DNA of 25,412 nucleotides from Sphingomonadaceae bacterium (lineage in GTDB: Bacteria; Pseudomonadota; Alphaproteobacteria; Sphingomonadales; Sphingomonadaceae): NCBI GenBank assembly GCA_016742125.1, contig JACVCM010000045.1:1-25412 (forward strand), in the 5' to 3' direction. Positions 13,336 through 22,245 of the stretch are shown here, piece after piece. The translations under genes were made by a program, and so were the position numbers. The stretch's first letter is position 1. Each line of letters starts with the position of its first letter. The notes beneath the pieces are model-generated. The model worked only from the letters and a program-made list of their open reading frames with translations. It was not told the DNA's origin and ran no database searches.

Positions 13336-15279
13336 TCAGGGTTCGGCGATGTTGAACGGACCAGGCATCGGATCGAGTGCCGCCTGAAGTGCCTCCACCG
13401 CCGCACGGTCGCCTTCGACCTTCAACCCCGCGCCTTCAAGTTGCGCCAGCGGCATTTTGAGGAAGAGCAGCGCGAGGAAAAGCTGGCGCGGGCCGCTTAG
13501 CGTCACCGTCGGCGCCCTATGGGCGGTGCCCATCTCGCTGAACATCACTGCATTGCCAATGCTGACCCTCGCCGTCTCGTTCCGGTCGGAAAAGACGAGG
13601 TTGATCGCCAGTGCCTTGTCGCCGATCTTCGCCGGATCGAGCCTTGTCGCCACCGAATCGAGCAGCAACCCTGTGGGTATCGCCGAAATCATGTCGATGC
13701 TCTGTGTGGTGATACTCGCCTTCACGCCTTCGCGCAGGTCGCGGGCCGCAGACAGGAACATGTTCCGCCAGATGGCCGATTCCGCCTGATAGCCCTGCTG
13801 TTCATAGCTGTCGGCGAGCAGCGAACGTCCTTCGGCATTTTTTGGGTCGGCAAAAACCAGGCTGTTGAGAAGGTCCGAGGACCAGCGATAATCGCCCGCC
13901 GCCATAGCCTTTTTGGCTTCCGCCAGCACCTTGCCCGCGCCGCCCATCGCCGCGACCAGTTTGGCCGAACGCACCTCGGGCGGATGCGGATTGAGGTTGG
14001 CCGGAACCGCATCATACCAGCCGAGATAATATTGATAGATGGCCTTCGAATTGTGGCTGTAGGTGCCGTAATAGCCTTTGTTGAACCACTGGTTGGCGAT
14101 GGCAGGCGGAGCCTTCAGCGCTTCGGCAATTTCTGCCTGCGTCATACCCTTGTTCATCATCCGCACCGTCTGGTCGTGCAGATAACGATAATTGTCGCGC
14201 TGTCCGATCAGCCATCCCTTGACCTCGGCCTGCCCGAAGCGCGGCCAGCAATGGCTGGAGGCAATGGTATCGCTGCGGTCGCCATAGAGGTTGGCGGCCT
14301 CATTGAGGAACCCCGCCCAGGCATGGGCATCGCGGACCTTGGCTCCACGCGGGGTCAGGATATTGTGCAGCGAGCAGGTCGCGATCTCGGCCGCCAGGAA
14401 GGTTTTCGACATCGGGACATAAACATTCATTTCGGCCGGCGCCTCTGTTTCAGGCACCATCTGGAATTCGAGCGCGACGCCATCGACTTCACGCACTTCA
14501 CCGGTTTGGCGGATCTCGATGGTCGGTGCGATTAGGGTGATATCCCCGCCCGCAACGCCCATGCCGATGCCGCTGCCCATCTGCCCCTGCGGCCCCGGCG
14601 TAAGGTTCCCGCCAAACTGGTAGTTGGCCCTTCGCCCCATCGCTGATCCCGCGATGACATTTTCGGACGCGGTTTCAGCCATGAAATGTTCGGGCGCGAT
14701 GATGGCAACCTTGCCTGCCCGGACATCAGCTTCATCTACCACGCCGCGCACCCCGCCGAAATGATCGCCGTGGCTGTGGCTATAAATGACCGCTGTGACG
14801 GGCCGCTGGCCAAGCTTGTCGTTGACCAGCCGCAACGCCGCGGCCGCGGTATCGCGGGTCGTCAGCGGATCGATCAATATCCAGCCGGTCTTGCCCTTGA
14901 TGATCGTCATGTTCGACACATCGAACCCGCGCACCTGCCACATATTGTCGGACAGTGCGTACAGACCATGCTTGCGCAGCAGCGTCATATGCCGCCACAG
15001 GCTGGGATTGACCGTATCCGGCGCCTTGCCATCCATCCAGCCATAGGCATCGAGGTTCCAGACGGGCCGGCCATCTCTGGTTTTGATGACTGGATCGGCC
15101 AAGGTTCCCAGATAGCCCCTATCGGCAAACTCGGCATCGCGGCCATCTTCTGCTGGAAGCCCTGCGGCGACGCGATGCTGCGCTTCGACTGTAGCCTTCG
15201 ACGCCGGTTTGGCGCTTCCCTGCGCAAATGCCGCTGCGGGTGAAGCGCCGAGCAACAGCGCCATCATTATATGCCGCAT
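13336..15279 (-). CDS. Periplasmic alkyl/aryl-sulfatase (SdsA1-like metallo-beta-lactamase fold)
   Basis: The 647-residue protein starts with a signal peptide (cleavage near AFA-Q, residues 18-20). The metal motif HSHGDH has His168, His170, Asp172 and His173, almost the same numbering as in SdsA1 of Pseudomonas. ETEAPAEMNVYVP, LAAEIATCSLHN and SSHCWPRFG are the further family motifs around the two-zinc site. A helical dimerisation region follows (about residues 400-530), then an SCP2-like C-terminal domain (about 530-640), which binds the hydrophobic tail. It should hydrolyse alkyl sulfate esters such as SDS to an alcohol and sulfate. GGGAGAGG lies just before the ATG. Substrate range is inferred from the family. 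Confidence 0.92.
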   Translation of the reverse strand: MRHIMMALLLGASPAAAFAQGSAKPASKATVEAQHRVAAGLPAEDGRDAEFADRGYLGTLADPVIKTRDGRPVWNLDAYGWMDGKAPDTVNPSLWRHMTLLRKHGLYALSDNMWQVRGFDVSNMTIIKGKTGWILIDPLTTRDTAAAALRLVNDKLGQRPVTAVIYSHSHGDHFGGVRGVVDEADVRAGKVAIIAPEHFMAETASENVIAGSAMGRRANYQFGGNLTPGPQGQMGSGIGMGVAGGDITLIAPTIEIRQTGEVREVDGVALEFQMVPETEAPAEMNVYVPMSKTFLAAEIATCSLHNILTPRGAKVRDAHAWAGFLNEAANLYGDRSDTIASSHCWPRFGQAEVKGWLIGQRDNYRYLHDQTVRMMNKGMTQAEIAEALKAPPAIANQWFNKGYYGTYSHNSKAIYQYYLGWYDAVPANLNPHPPEVRSAKLVAAMGGAGKVLAEAKKAMAAGDYRWSSDLLNSLVFADPKNAEGRSLLADSYEQQGYQAESAIWRNMFLSAARDLREGVKASITTQSIDMISAIPTGLLLDSVATRLDPAKIGDKALAINLVFSDRNETARVSIGNAVMFSEMGTAHRAPTVTLSGPRQLFLALLFLKMPLAQLEGAGLKVEGDRAAVEALQAALDPMPGPFNIAEP

Positions 15280-15464
15280 CGTCCCTCTCCCTGTTTCTCA
15301 CTGAGGAGAATGCCGAAGCCGTACGGCGTCGTAAATCAACAATTTGGCATTTAGACGTTACCCACTGGAGGGGTCTGACCCGCGATAATTGCGGAACATT
15401 GCCCGGACCTTGCGCGTTGTTCCGTCAATCCGGCCCTGAGGGTCGCAAATATCAGGCCGGACAG

Positions 15465-15495
15465 AAAAGACCCCCCCATCCGGGGAGGGTCTTTT
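15465..15495. terminator. Bidirectional rho-independent terminator (3' of folE)
   Basis: AAAAGACCC (15465-15473) and GGGTCTTTT (15487-15495) are perfect inverted arms with inner CCCC/GGGG pairs. The A/T ends make it work in either direction; on the minus strand it lies 5 bases after the folE stop codon. Confidence 0.88.
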
Positions 15496-15499
15496 CGTA

Positions 15500-16135
15500 T
15501 CAGTAGCCCATCAAGCTCATCACTTCCTTGCGGCTTGTCGGATCGTCGAGAAAGCAGCCAATCAGCTTCGATGTGACCATTCCGCTACCGTGGACTTTTA
15601 CACCGCGGCCAGTCATGCAGCCATGCGTCGCCTCGATGACCACCGCAACGCCATCGGGCTTGAGGTTATTCCAGATGCAGTTGGCGACCTCTGCCGTCAA
15701 CCGCTCCTGCACCTGCAAGCGCCGGGCAAAGCCATGCAGTACGCGTACCAGCTTTGAAATTCCCACAACCTTGTCGGTCGGCATATAGGCGATCGAGGCC
15801 TTGCCCAGAATAGGCGCCATATGATGTTCGCAATGCGACTGAAAGGGGATGTCCTTCAGCAGCACCAGCTCATGATAGCCGCCGACTTCCTGAAAGGTGC
15901 GCGAGAGATGAAGAGCCGGATCCTCGGCGTAGCCCTGACAATATTCGCGCCATGCGCGACCGACGCGCGCAGGAGTGTCGATCAACCCTTCGCGGGTAGG
16001 ATCGTCGCCCGACCAACGAATTAATGTGCGGATCGCATCCTGCACTTCGTCGGGCACGACAACCTTGCCATTGCCGTCGATTTCATCGTCATAATGAACA
16101 TGTGCGATAGGAAACACCGTTTCAGGCCGGTTCAT
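15500..16135 (-). CDS. folE: GTP cyclohydrolase I
   Basis: The 211-residue protein makes dihydroneopterin triphosphate from GTP, the first step of folate synthesis. Zinc ligands are Cys102 and Cys173, with His104 and His105 in SHCEHHMAPI. GISKLVR, RLQVQERLT and ATHGCMTGRGVK are further family motifs. The N-terminus to about residue 30 is variable as usual. GGAG lies close upstream of the ATG. A bidirectional terminator follows and the preceding gene on the strand is the transaldolase. Confidence 0.96.
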   Translation of the reverse strand: MNRPETVFPIAHVHYDDEIDGNGKVVVPDEVQDAIRTLIRWSGDDPTREGLIDTPARVGRAWREYCQGYAEDPALHLSRTFQEVGGYHELVLLKDIPFQSHCEHHMAPILGKASIAYMPTDKVVGISKLVRVLHGFARRLQVQERLTAEVANCIWNNLKPDGVAVVIEATHGCMTGRGVKVHGSGMVTSKLIGCFLDDPTSRKEVMSLMGY

Positions 16136-16328
16136 TCATCTGCTCCCGCGAACCTGATGTCCGCTTTGGCCCACGAAATATGCCCGCCCGCCTTTCTAAC
16201 CTATACAGACAATAGCCCATAGGCATTTGTCCGCAAGCACCGAAGAAACTGTGCCAGGTGTCGGAAACATACAAGCGGCCTGTTTCACGTCCTGCTAAAT
16301 CCGATTCGTTACCGTTACACGGAAACAG

Positions 16329-16369
16329 GAGGGAGACCGGAATATTTGCGACCCGTTCCGGCCTCCCTC
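16329..16369 (-). terminator. Hairpin 3' of the transaldolase (probable terminator)
   Basis: GAGGGAGACCGGAA (16329-16342) and TTCCGGCCTCCCTC (16356-16369) form a 14-bp stem with a single imperfect pair that becomes G-U when read on the minus strand. It starts 9 bases past the gene's stop. The following T-run is short, so efficiency is uncertain. Confidence 0.65.
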
Positions 16370-16377
16370 TATTTCTC

Positions 16378-17031
16378 TTAGCCTATAGCCTGTCCCGTTT
16401 TTGCCCAGTCCGCGAGGAAGCCGTCGATTCCCTTGTCGGTCAGGACATGTTTCACCAACCCCTTGATGACAGATGGCGGCGCGGTCATGACATCAGCGCC
16501 GATTTTCGCCGCCTCCAGCACATGAATGCCGTGGCGAACGCTGGCAACAAGGATTTCCGTGGCGAACTGATAATTGTCATAGATCAGGCGAATGTCACTG
16601 ATCAGGCCCATGCCATCAAAACCATTATCGTCATGGCGGCCCACAAAGGGCGACACGAAGGTTGCGCCTGCCTTCGCCGCCAGCAACGCCTGGTTGGCCG
16701 AAAAGCAAAGGGTCACATTGACCATCGTGCCGTCGCTAGTCAGCGCTTTACAGGTTTTCAACCCATCGATCGTCAGCGGAACCTTGATACAGACGTTGTC
16801 CGCAATCCTGCGCAGAATTTCGGCTTCTTTCATCATCGTTGCATGATCCAGCGCCACCACTTCGGCCGAGACCGGACCGTCGACAATCCCGCAAATCTCA
16901 CGGGTTACCTCGATGAAATCACGGCCGGATTTTGCAATCAGCGAAGGATTGGTGGTCACGCCATCAAGCAAACCGCTGTCGGCGAGTTCCCTGATGTCCG
17001 CGATTTCGGCGGTATCTGCAAAAAATTTCAT
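16378..17031 (-). CDS. tal: Transaldolase, short (TalC/FSA-like) type
   Basis: The 217-residue protein has MKFFADTAEIADIRE, DGVTTNPSLI, and the Schiff-base Lys83 in CIKVPLT, then FVSPFVGRHDD. This is the small class of transaldolase (also called fructose-6-phosphate aldolase-like) of the pentose phosphate pathway. I chose the ATG at 17031, with AGGA upstream; the frame is open to 17148 but those residues are not family-like. A terminator hairpin follows. Confidence 0.93.
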   Translation of the reverse strand: MKFFADTAEIADIRELADSGLLDGVTTNPSLIAKSGRDFIEVTREICGIVDGPVSAEVVALDHATMMKEAEILRRIADNVCIKVPLTIDGLKTCKALTSDGTMVNVTLCFSANQALLAAKAGATFVSPFVGRHDDNGFDGMGLISDIRLIYDNYQFATEILVASVRHGIHVLEAAKIGADVMTAPPSVIKGLVKHVLTDKGIDGFLADWAKTGQAIG

Positions 17032-17116
17032 GATGCTGTCCTGTCGGCTGGATTCGCTACGCATCCTATTGGCAAAGCACTCCAGACTTGGACAGCCGGA
17101 ATTCGTAGTTTTGCAG

Positions 17117-17800
17117 CTATAATTTGCTGCCCAAACCGAAAACACCAATCAAGAGCGGATCTTGCGTCTTGCCGGGGTTCGCACGAATGTTGCTTTCCTC
17201 AAGACCTATCGCCGCCCAGATGCTGTCGTCTGCCTTTCGCGTAATGTCCTGCGCCAGCGCCGCGATGTCAAAACCGGTTACAGACCGAACGGCTTGGCTG
17301 ATCACCTGATCGTCGAATAGCCGAAGCCCGTCAGAGATACCAGGTAGCATCGAGTCGAGCAGCGCCGTTCCCATCTTGCCGCGCAGGAAGGCAGTAGCGG
17401 CTTGCGGGCCGCCGCGAACAAGCGCGGCAGCATCTTCGATGCTGACGTTACGGACCGCTTCAGCGACCAAGGGTGCGGCGCGCTCCGCGCCTTTCTCGGC
17501 TGCCCGATTGAGTTGACGTTGCAGACGATCCCGAAAGGTGCGGCTTTGCAACACCGCTGACAGGATGCCGGTACCGCGGTCGCCGCCGAAACGATCAGGC
17601 AACGATATCCGGGCGACCGAGCTGTCGTAAAAGCCGCCTGGTTGCAGCAGCAAGGCAAAGGCATTTTGCGACGCGAGTGTCAGAAGTCGACGAATTGCTT
17701 CGGTTAGGCTGAAAGCAGGGACGCTCTGACAACCCGGGAGCGAAAGCGTGGCAAGTGCCGCACCGGATAACAATATGTGACGACGGGTTGTTGTGATCAT
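17117..17800 (-). CDS. DUF4197 lipoprotein
   Basis: The 227-residue protein has an N-terminus with paired Arg (TTRRHILLSG), a hydrophobic stretch and a lipobox LPGC with Cys24, so it is probably a lipoprotein and might be exported by Tat. The rest (LTEAIRRLLTLASQNA, FRDRLQRQLNRAAEKG, LRGKMGTALLDSMLP) fits the DUF4197 family, whose function is unknown. The ATG at 17800 follows GAGGAG at 7 bases; a longer frame to 17845 is less likely. It diverges from priA and is followed by the transaldolase on the same strand. Confidence 0.85.
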   Translation of the reverse strand: MITTTRRHILLSGAALATLSLPGCQSVPAFSLTEAIRRLLTLASQNAFALLLQPGGFYDSSVARISLPDRFGGDRGTGILSAVLQSRTFRDRLQRQLNRAAEKGAERAAPLVAEAVRNVSIEDAAALVRGGPQAATAFLRGKMGTALLDSMLPGISDGLRLFDDQVISQAVRSVTGFDIAALAQDITRKADDSIWAAIGLEESNIRANPGKTQDPLLIGVFGLGSKL

Positions 17801-17945
17801 GGCGGCTCTCCTCATCCATTTGTCGATATCACGAAGACTCTGCATTTTCCATCAATGCTTTGCGCGGTGCGAATCCGTTTCACCGCACGTCAACGAGCAG
17901 CACGAACAAGGTGACGTTCCATATTTGTTTGCCTATAGGCGTGTC

Positions 17946-20117
17946 ATGATTTCCGACCGTGTCCGTGTTGTGCTGCTGACCCAAGCGATAGGTCCGCTCG
18001 ACTACCGGCTTCCCGAAAATATGGATGCGAAACCGGGTTGTGTCGTCACCGTCCCGCTCGGCCCACGCAAATTGCCCGGTGTGGTCTGGGACGCCGATGT
18101 CTTTACGGATAGTCCGGTCGAAGCAAAGAAACTGCGCAGCGTTCTGGAACTCGTTGAATGCCCGCCCATCGGGCCCGGCCTGCGGCGCCTCGTCGACTGG
18201 GTGGCGGATTATTATCTGACCAGCCATGCCGCGGTATTGCGGATGGTACTGGCATCCTCCGCAGCATTTACAGCATCAGGGACGATCACTGAATATCGCC
18301 GCACAGGCTATGAACCTGCTCGCCTGACGCCACAACGCGCTGCGGCACTTGACGCGCTGGAGGACGCGCAAGGGCTGGTACGCGAACTGGCGGCAGAAGC
18401 CGGGGTAAGCGATGCAGTCATTCGGGGCCTTATCAAGGTTGGCGCGTTTGAGCCGGTGATCATCAGCGTCGACACGCCATTTCCAGAACCGCTGGCCGAT
18501 TTTGCGGTCCCTGAACTCAACGCTGCACAATGCGCTGCTGCCGACGCCTTGACAGCCGCCGTCCGCAAGGGCGGCTTCGATACCTTTGTGCTCGATGGAG
18601 TAACGGGTTCGGGTAAGACCGAAACCTATTTCGAGGCGGTGGCCGAAGCAATCCGGCTCAACAAGCAGGTGCTCGTCCTGCTTCCCGAAATCGCGCTGAC
18701 CCAGCCGTTTCTGCAACGCTTTGAGAAGCGGTTCGGTGTTGAACCGGCGGTCTGGCATTCAAACATGCGCTCGACCCAGCGGCGGCGGGCATGGCGCGCG
18801 GTTGCCGATGGCAGCGCGAAGGTGTTGGTCGGCGCGCGATCTGCACTGTTCCTCCCGTTCAGAAATCCCGGCCTGATCATTGTCGACGAGGCGCATGAGA
18901 CCAGTTTCAAACAGGAGGACGGGGTGCGCTATCACGCACGCGACGTCGCGGTGATGCGCGGCCGGTTCGAAGGCTTTCCTGTGGTGCTGGCATCCGCTAC
19001 GCCAGCACTCGAGTCACGGCATATGGTTAGCATCGGCCGCTACAAAGGGTTGGAAATTCCCGCACGTTTCGGCACGGCGAAAATGCCCGAAATCAAGGCG
19101 ATCGATCTGACGCTCGATGCCCCTGAGCGGCAGCATTGGATTGCGCCCACCCTATTAAAGGCGCTCGAAGAGCGGATCGACCGCGGCGAGCAAAGCCTGC
19201 TCTTTTTGAACCGCCGTGGCTTTGCGCCGCTGACCTTGTGCCGGACCTGCGGGCATCGTTTCCAATGCCCCAATTGCACAAGCTGGATGGTGGAACATCG
19301 CCTTGTTCGCCGCCTCGCCTGCCATCATTGCGGACATGTCATGCCCCCGCCGGAGCAATGCCCTGAATGCGGCGATTCCGACACACTGGTCGCCTGTGGA
19401 CCTGGGGTCGAGCGCATTTGTGATGAGGTGAACCGCCTGTTGCCGGACGCGCGCACGATTGTTGCCACCTCTGACACGCTTTGGTCGCCCGAAAAGGCAG
19501 CGGAATTTGTGGCGCGGGTGGAAAACAAGGCGGTCGATATCATCATCGGCACGCAGCTCGTAACCAAGGGCTATCATTTTCCGGAGCTGACATTGGTAGG
19601 CGTGATCGACGCCGATCTGGGACTGGAAGGCGGCGATCTGCGTGCGGCAGAACGCACATTTCAGCAGATCGCACAGGCCGCGGGGCGCGCGGGGCGTGGC
19701 GATAAGTCCGGCGAAGTCTTCATCCAGACGCGTAGCCCGAACCATCCCGTGATTGCCGCATTGGTGGCCGGCGACCGCGATGCTTTCTACGATGCCGAAA
19801 TCGAACAGCGCAGGAGCGCGGGCGCCCCGCCTTTCGGTCGCTTTGCTGCGATCATCATATCATCCGAGGACGAGCGTGAAGCCATCGAAGCCGCCCGCGC
19901 CGTCGGCGGAGCAGCGCCGACTGCTGAGGGCATGTATGTTTACGGCCCTGCCCCTGCCCCGCTCGCCATGCTGCGCGGAAGATACCGTCAGCGATTGCTA
20001 GTGCATGCGCAGCGCTCGGTAGAAATACAATCGATCATTCGGGACTGGTTGGGCGGACTCCAATTCCCGCGTGGCGTCCGCATCGGGGTCGATGTCGATC
20101 CATACAGCTTCCTGTAA
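17946..20117 (+). CDS. priA: Primosomal protein N' (replication restart helicase)
   Basis: The 723-residue protein has an N-terminal DNA-binding part, then a superfamily 2 helicase: Walker A GVTGSGKT (residues 218-225), DEAH (314-317), and GTQLVTKGYHFPEL in the second half. Eight cysteines at about 432, 435, 441, 444, 459, 462, 472 and 475 form the zinc-binding insertion. PriA reloads the replisome at stalled forks. I chose the ATG at 17946, since MISDRVRVVLL is the family start; the frame is open upstream but not family-like. No clear ribosome site is seen. Confidence 0.97.
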   Translation: MISDRVRVVLLTQAIGPLDYRLPENMDAKPGCVVTVPLGPRKLPGVVWDADVFTDSPVEAKKLRSVLELVECPPIGPGLRRLVDWVADYYLTSHAAVLRMVLASSAAFTASGTITEYRRTGYEPARLTPQRAAALDALEDAQGLVRELAAEAGVSDAVIRGLIKVGAFEPVIISVDTPFPEPLADFAVPELNAAQCAAADALTAAVRKGGFDTFVLDGVTGSGKTETYFEAVAEAIRLNKQVLVLLPEIALTQPFLQRFEKRFGVEPAVWHSNMRSTQRRRAWRAVADGSAKVLVGARSALFLPFRNPGLIIVDEAHETSFKQEDGVRYHARDVAVMRGRFEGFPVVLASATPALESRHMVSIGRYKGLEIPARFGTAKMPEIKAIDLTLDAPERQHWIAPTLLKALEERIDRGEQSLLFLNRRGFAPLTLCRTCGHRFQCPNCTSWMVEHRLVRRLACHHCGHVMPPPEQCPECGDSDTLVACGPGVERICDEVNRLLPDARTIVATSDTLWSPEKAAEFVARVENKAVDIIIGTQLVTKGYHFPELTLVGVIDADLGLEGGDLRAAERTFQQIAQAAGRAGRGDKSGEVFIQTRSPNHPVIAALVAGDRDAFYDAEIEQRRSAGAPPFGRFAAIIISSEDEREAIEAARAVGGAAPTAEGMYVYGPAPAPLAMLRGRYRQRLLVHAQRSVEIQSIIRDWLGGLQFPRGVRIGVDVDPYSFL

Positions 20118-20170
20118 GCAAAAATTTGCTCTACCCTTCACCGTCTTATCAATGTAATACAGCCATTCAG

Positions 20171-21778
20171 ATGTTTTTCAAACGAGACAATCCGCCGCCG
20201 GCGCATGACATCGACAGTCGGCTTGCGGCATTTGATTCGGCTTATGCCGGCTTTTTTCCGGATGATCCGCGTCCGTGGGAGCAGTCTGCTCCGCCACCGC
20301 CACCCAAAAAGACTTTATTTGGCAAAAGCCGCTGGTGGTGGTTCAGTCGGGTCTCGGGCGGTCTGCTGCTGCTCTTCATCCTGCTCGTGGCGTGGTTGGC
20401 AATTACCGCTCCGCTCTCCAAATCGCTCCAGCCGATTGCGCCTCCCCGGATCACCCTCCTGGCCTCCGACGGCACGCCGATCGCACGCAACGGAGCGATT
20501 GTCGACAAGCCGGTCGTGGTCGACAAACTGCCGCCGCATGTTGTGCAAGCCTTCCTGTCGATTGAGGACCGCCGTTTCTATTCCCACTGGGGGATTGACC
20601 CGCGTGGCCTCGCACGTGCCGCTTGGTCGAATGCTTTCGGAAGCGGCATCACTCAAGGCGGGAGCACGATCACCCAGCAGCTTGCGAAATTCACCTTCCT
20701 GACTCCCGAGCGCAGCCTGACCCGTAAGGCGCGCGAGATGCTGATTGCATTCTGGTTGGAAGGCCGACTGACCAAGGATGAAATACTAGGGCGGTATCTG
20801 TCGAACGTATATTTCGGCGACAATGTCTATGGCCTGCGGGCGGCATCCTTGCATTATTTCTACCGGCAACCGGAACGGCTGACGCTCAGCCAGGCCGTCA
20901 TGCTTGCCGGATTGGTGCAGGCTCCGTCGCGGCTGGCTCCGACCAAGAATCCCGATCGCGCTGCCAAACGGGCCAGGCTGGTATTACGCGCCATGGTTGC
21001 AAATGGTGCGTTGACCGAGGCCAAAGCCAAGGCAGTTCCGGTTGCCCGCCTCGACGTGCGCGTGCGGGACACTATCCCGACCGGTACATATTTTGCCGAC
21101 TGGGCAATCCCCCAGGCCAGATTGCTGACCGAGAGCGGCTATGCCGATGTGCGGATTACGACCACGTTGGATGCCAGATTACAGAATATCGCGCGCCGCG
21201 TTGTCGGAGGTGCGGGCCTTGGGAAGGCGCAGGTGGCGCTGGTTGCGATGCGTCCCAATGGCGAAGTCGTCGCGATGATAGGCGGCAAGAGCTATAAGGA
21301 TTCGCCATTCAACCGTGCTACACAAGCAAGGCGCCAGCCCGGATCGACCTTCAAGCTGTTCGTTTATCTCGCGGCCTTGCGCGTCGGCATGACACCGGAT
21401 TCGCTGATCGCCGACACACCGATCAATGATGGGCTATATCGCCCCAAAAATTCCGGCGGCAGTTATCGCGGTGACATCAGCTTGAAAGAGGCCTTTGCGC
21501 GGTCGAGCAATGTAGCATCGGTCAGGCTGTATCAACAGGTAGGCAGCGAAGCTGTTGCCAAGGCAGCGACCGACCTCGGTATCAAAAGCAAGTTGAACCT
21601 CGACCCCAGTCTGGCACTTGGCAGCTCGGGCGTGACCTTGCTTGAGTTGACGTCTGCCTATGCCGGCGTGGCCGGCAATGCCTGGCCAGTCGAGGGGCAT
21701 GAAGGGAAAAAGAAAGAAACAAAAAGAAACAAAGTACAGGCAATACAATGCTGTACCGCTTTTGAGGCATTTTCATAG
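20171..21778 (+). CDS. Class A penicillin-binding protein (PBP1A-like), cut by the junction
   Basis: The N-terminus is proline-rich and cytoplasmic (residues 1-55), then one membrane segment (about 60-80). The GT51 domain shows EDRRFYSHWG (Glu132) and GGSTITQQLAK (163-173). The transpeptidase has the nucleophile in STFK (Ser392, Lys395) and SSN (445-447). The expected KTG motif is missing: after residue about 508 (AGNAWPVE) the sequence becomes KKKETKRNK and stops, with a change of base composition at about 21,700. The true gene would be longer; bases after about 21,706 are not from it. It should polymerise and cross-link peptidoglycan. No strong ribosome site is seen before the ATG. Confidence 0.88.
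   Translation: MFFKRDNPPPAHDIDSRLAAFDSAYAGFFPDDPRPWEQSAPPPPPKKTLFGKSRWWWFSRVSGGLLLLFILLVAWLAITAPLSKSLQPIAPPRITLLASDGTPIARNGAIVDKPVVVDKLPPHVVQAFLSIEDRRFYSHWGIDPRGLARAAWSNAFGSGITQGGSTITQQLAKFTFLTPERSLTRKAREMLIAFWLEGRLTKDEILGRYLSNVYFGDNVYGLRAASLHYFYRQPERLTLSQAVMLAGLVQAPSRLAPTKNPDRAAKRARLVLRAMVANGALTEAKAKAVPVARLDVRVRDTIPTGTYFADWAIPQARLLTESGYADVRITTTLDARLQNIARRVVGGAGLGKAQVALVAMRPNGEVVAMIGGKSYKDSPFNRATQARRQPGSTFKLFVYLAALRVGMTPDSLIADTPINDGLYRPKNSGGSYRGDISLKEAFARSSNVASVRLYQQVGSEAVAKAATDLGIKSKLNLDPSLALGSSGVTLLELTSAYAGVAGNAWPVEGHEGKKKETKRNKVQAIQCCTAFEAFS
21695..21712. other. Junction between sphingomonad and Bacteroidota DNA
   Basis: GC-rich coding sequence gives way within about 20 bases to AT-rich sequence beginning with an A/G-rich tract (21,705-21,730, gaaagaaac and related repeats). 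The PBP reading frame breaks here. No insertion sequence, integrase, tRNA or direct repeat is visible at the point. Confidence 0.8.
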
Positions 21779-22198
21779 CAGTTAGTTTTGGTTAAAAGGA
21801 TGAGCAAGTTCGCTAACGCTTCATCTACAGGAATAAAATTGTTATACTCAATGTAGTTTTCACGATATCGAAAACGTAGTACATCTACTACATACAGTGA
21901 ATGTCTACAATATATACTAGAAGAAAATAAGCATTTGATAATGCTTATGATATAATCGATAAAACGACCATCTCAGTAGACTAAAAATAGCCCTACACAA
22001 AATCTGGTATAGCTCTAATGTCTTCATTCCCAATAAATAAACGATAACAATGCATTAGTATGAAGTTGTTATTATCACTTGATCAAAAAATGAATGTTTT
22101 CATCTGCGGGCAATATTTCTTGTTCAAATCATTGCACTATTTTTTAGTACTGAAACTGTAAATCTCATACTGAATAATTTCTTAGAAAGTTTCTACAT
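21779..22198. other. AT-rich gene-free stretch
   Basis: About 420 bases with stops in all frames and no recognisable gene. It holds small hairpins: GTAGTA/TACTAC (21876-21881 with 21886-21891) and ATAAGCATT/AATGCTTAT (21927-21935 with 21940-21948, 4-base loop). Composition fits the Bacteroidota side. Confidence 0.6.
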
Positions 22199-22224
22199 AA
22201 AAAAGGGGGTACAAAAGTACCCCC
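22199..22224 (-). terminator. Rho-independent terminator of the large surface-protein gene
   Basis: GGGGGTAC (22205-22212), loop aaaa, GTACCCCC (22217-22224) is a perfect 8-bp stem. On the minus strand it is followed by six T (22204-22199). It lies 21 bases after the stop codon of the gene that ends at 22246. Confidence 0.92.
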
Positions 22225-22245
22225 CCCTTCTCTATTAAAACGTGA

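Noticed and set aside
13519..14535. 338-residue plus-strand open frame
   Set aside because: It is opposite the alkylsulfatase, with no family-like sequence.
16258..17244. 328-residue plus-strand open frame
   Set aside because: It is opposite the transaldolase and has no recognisable features.
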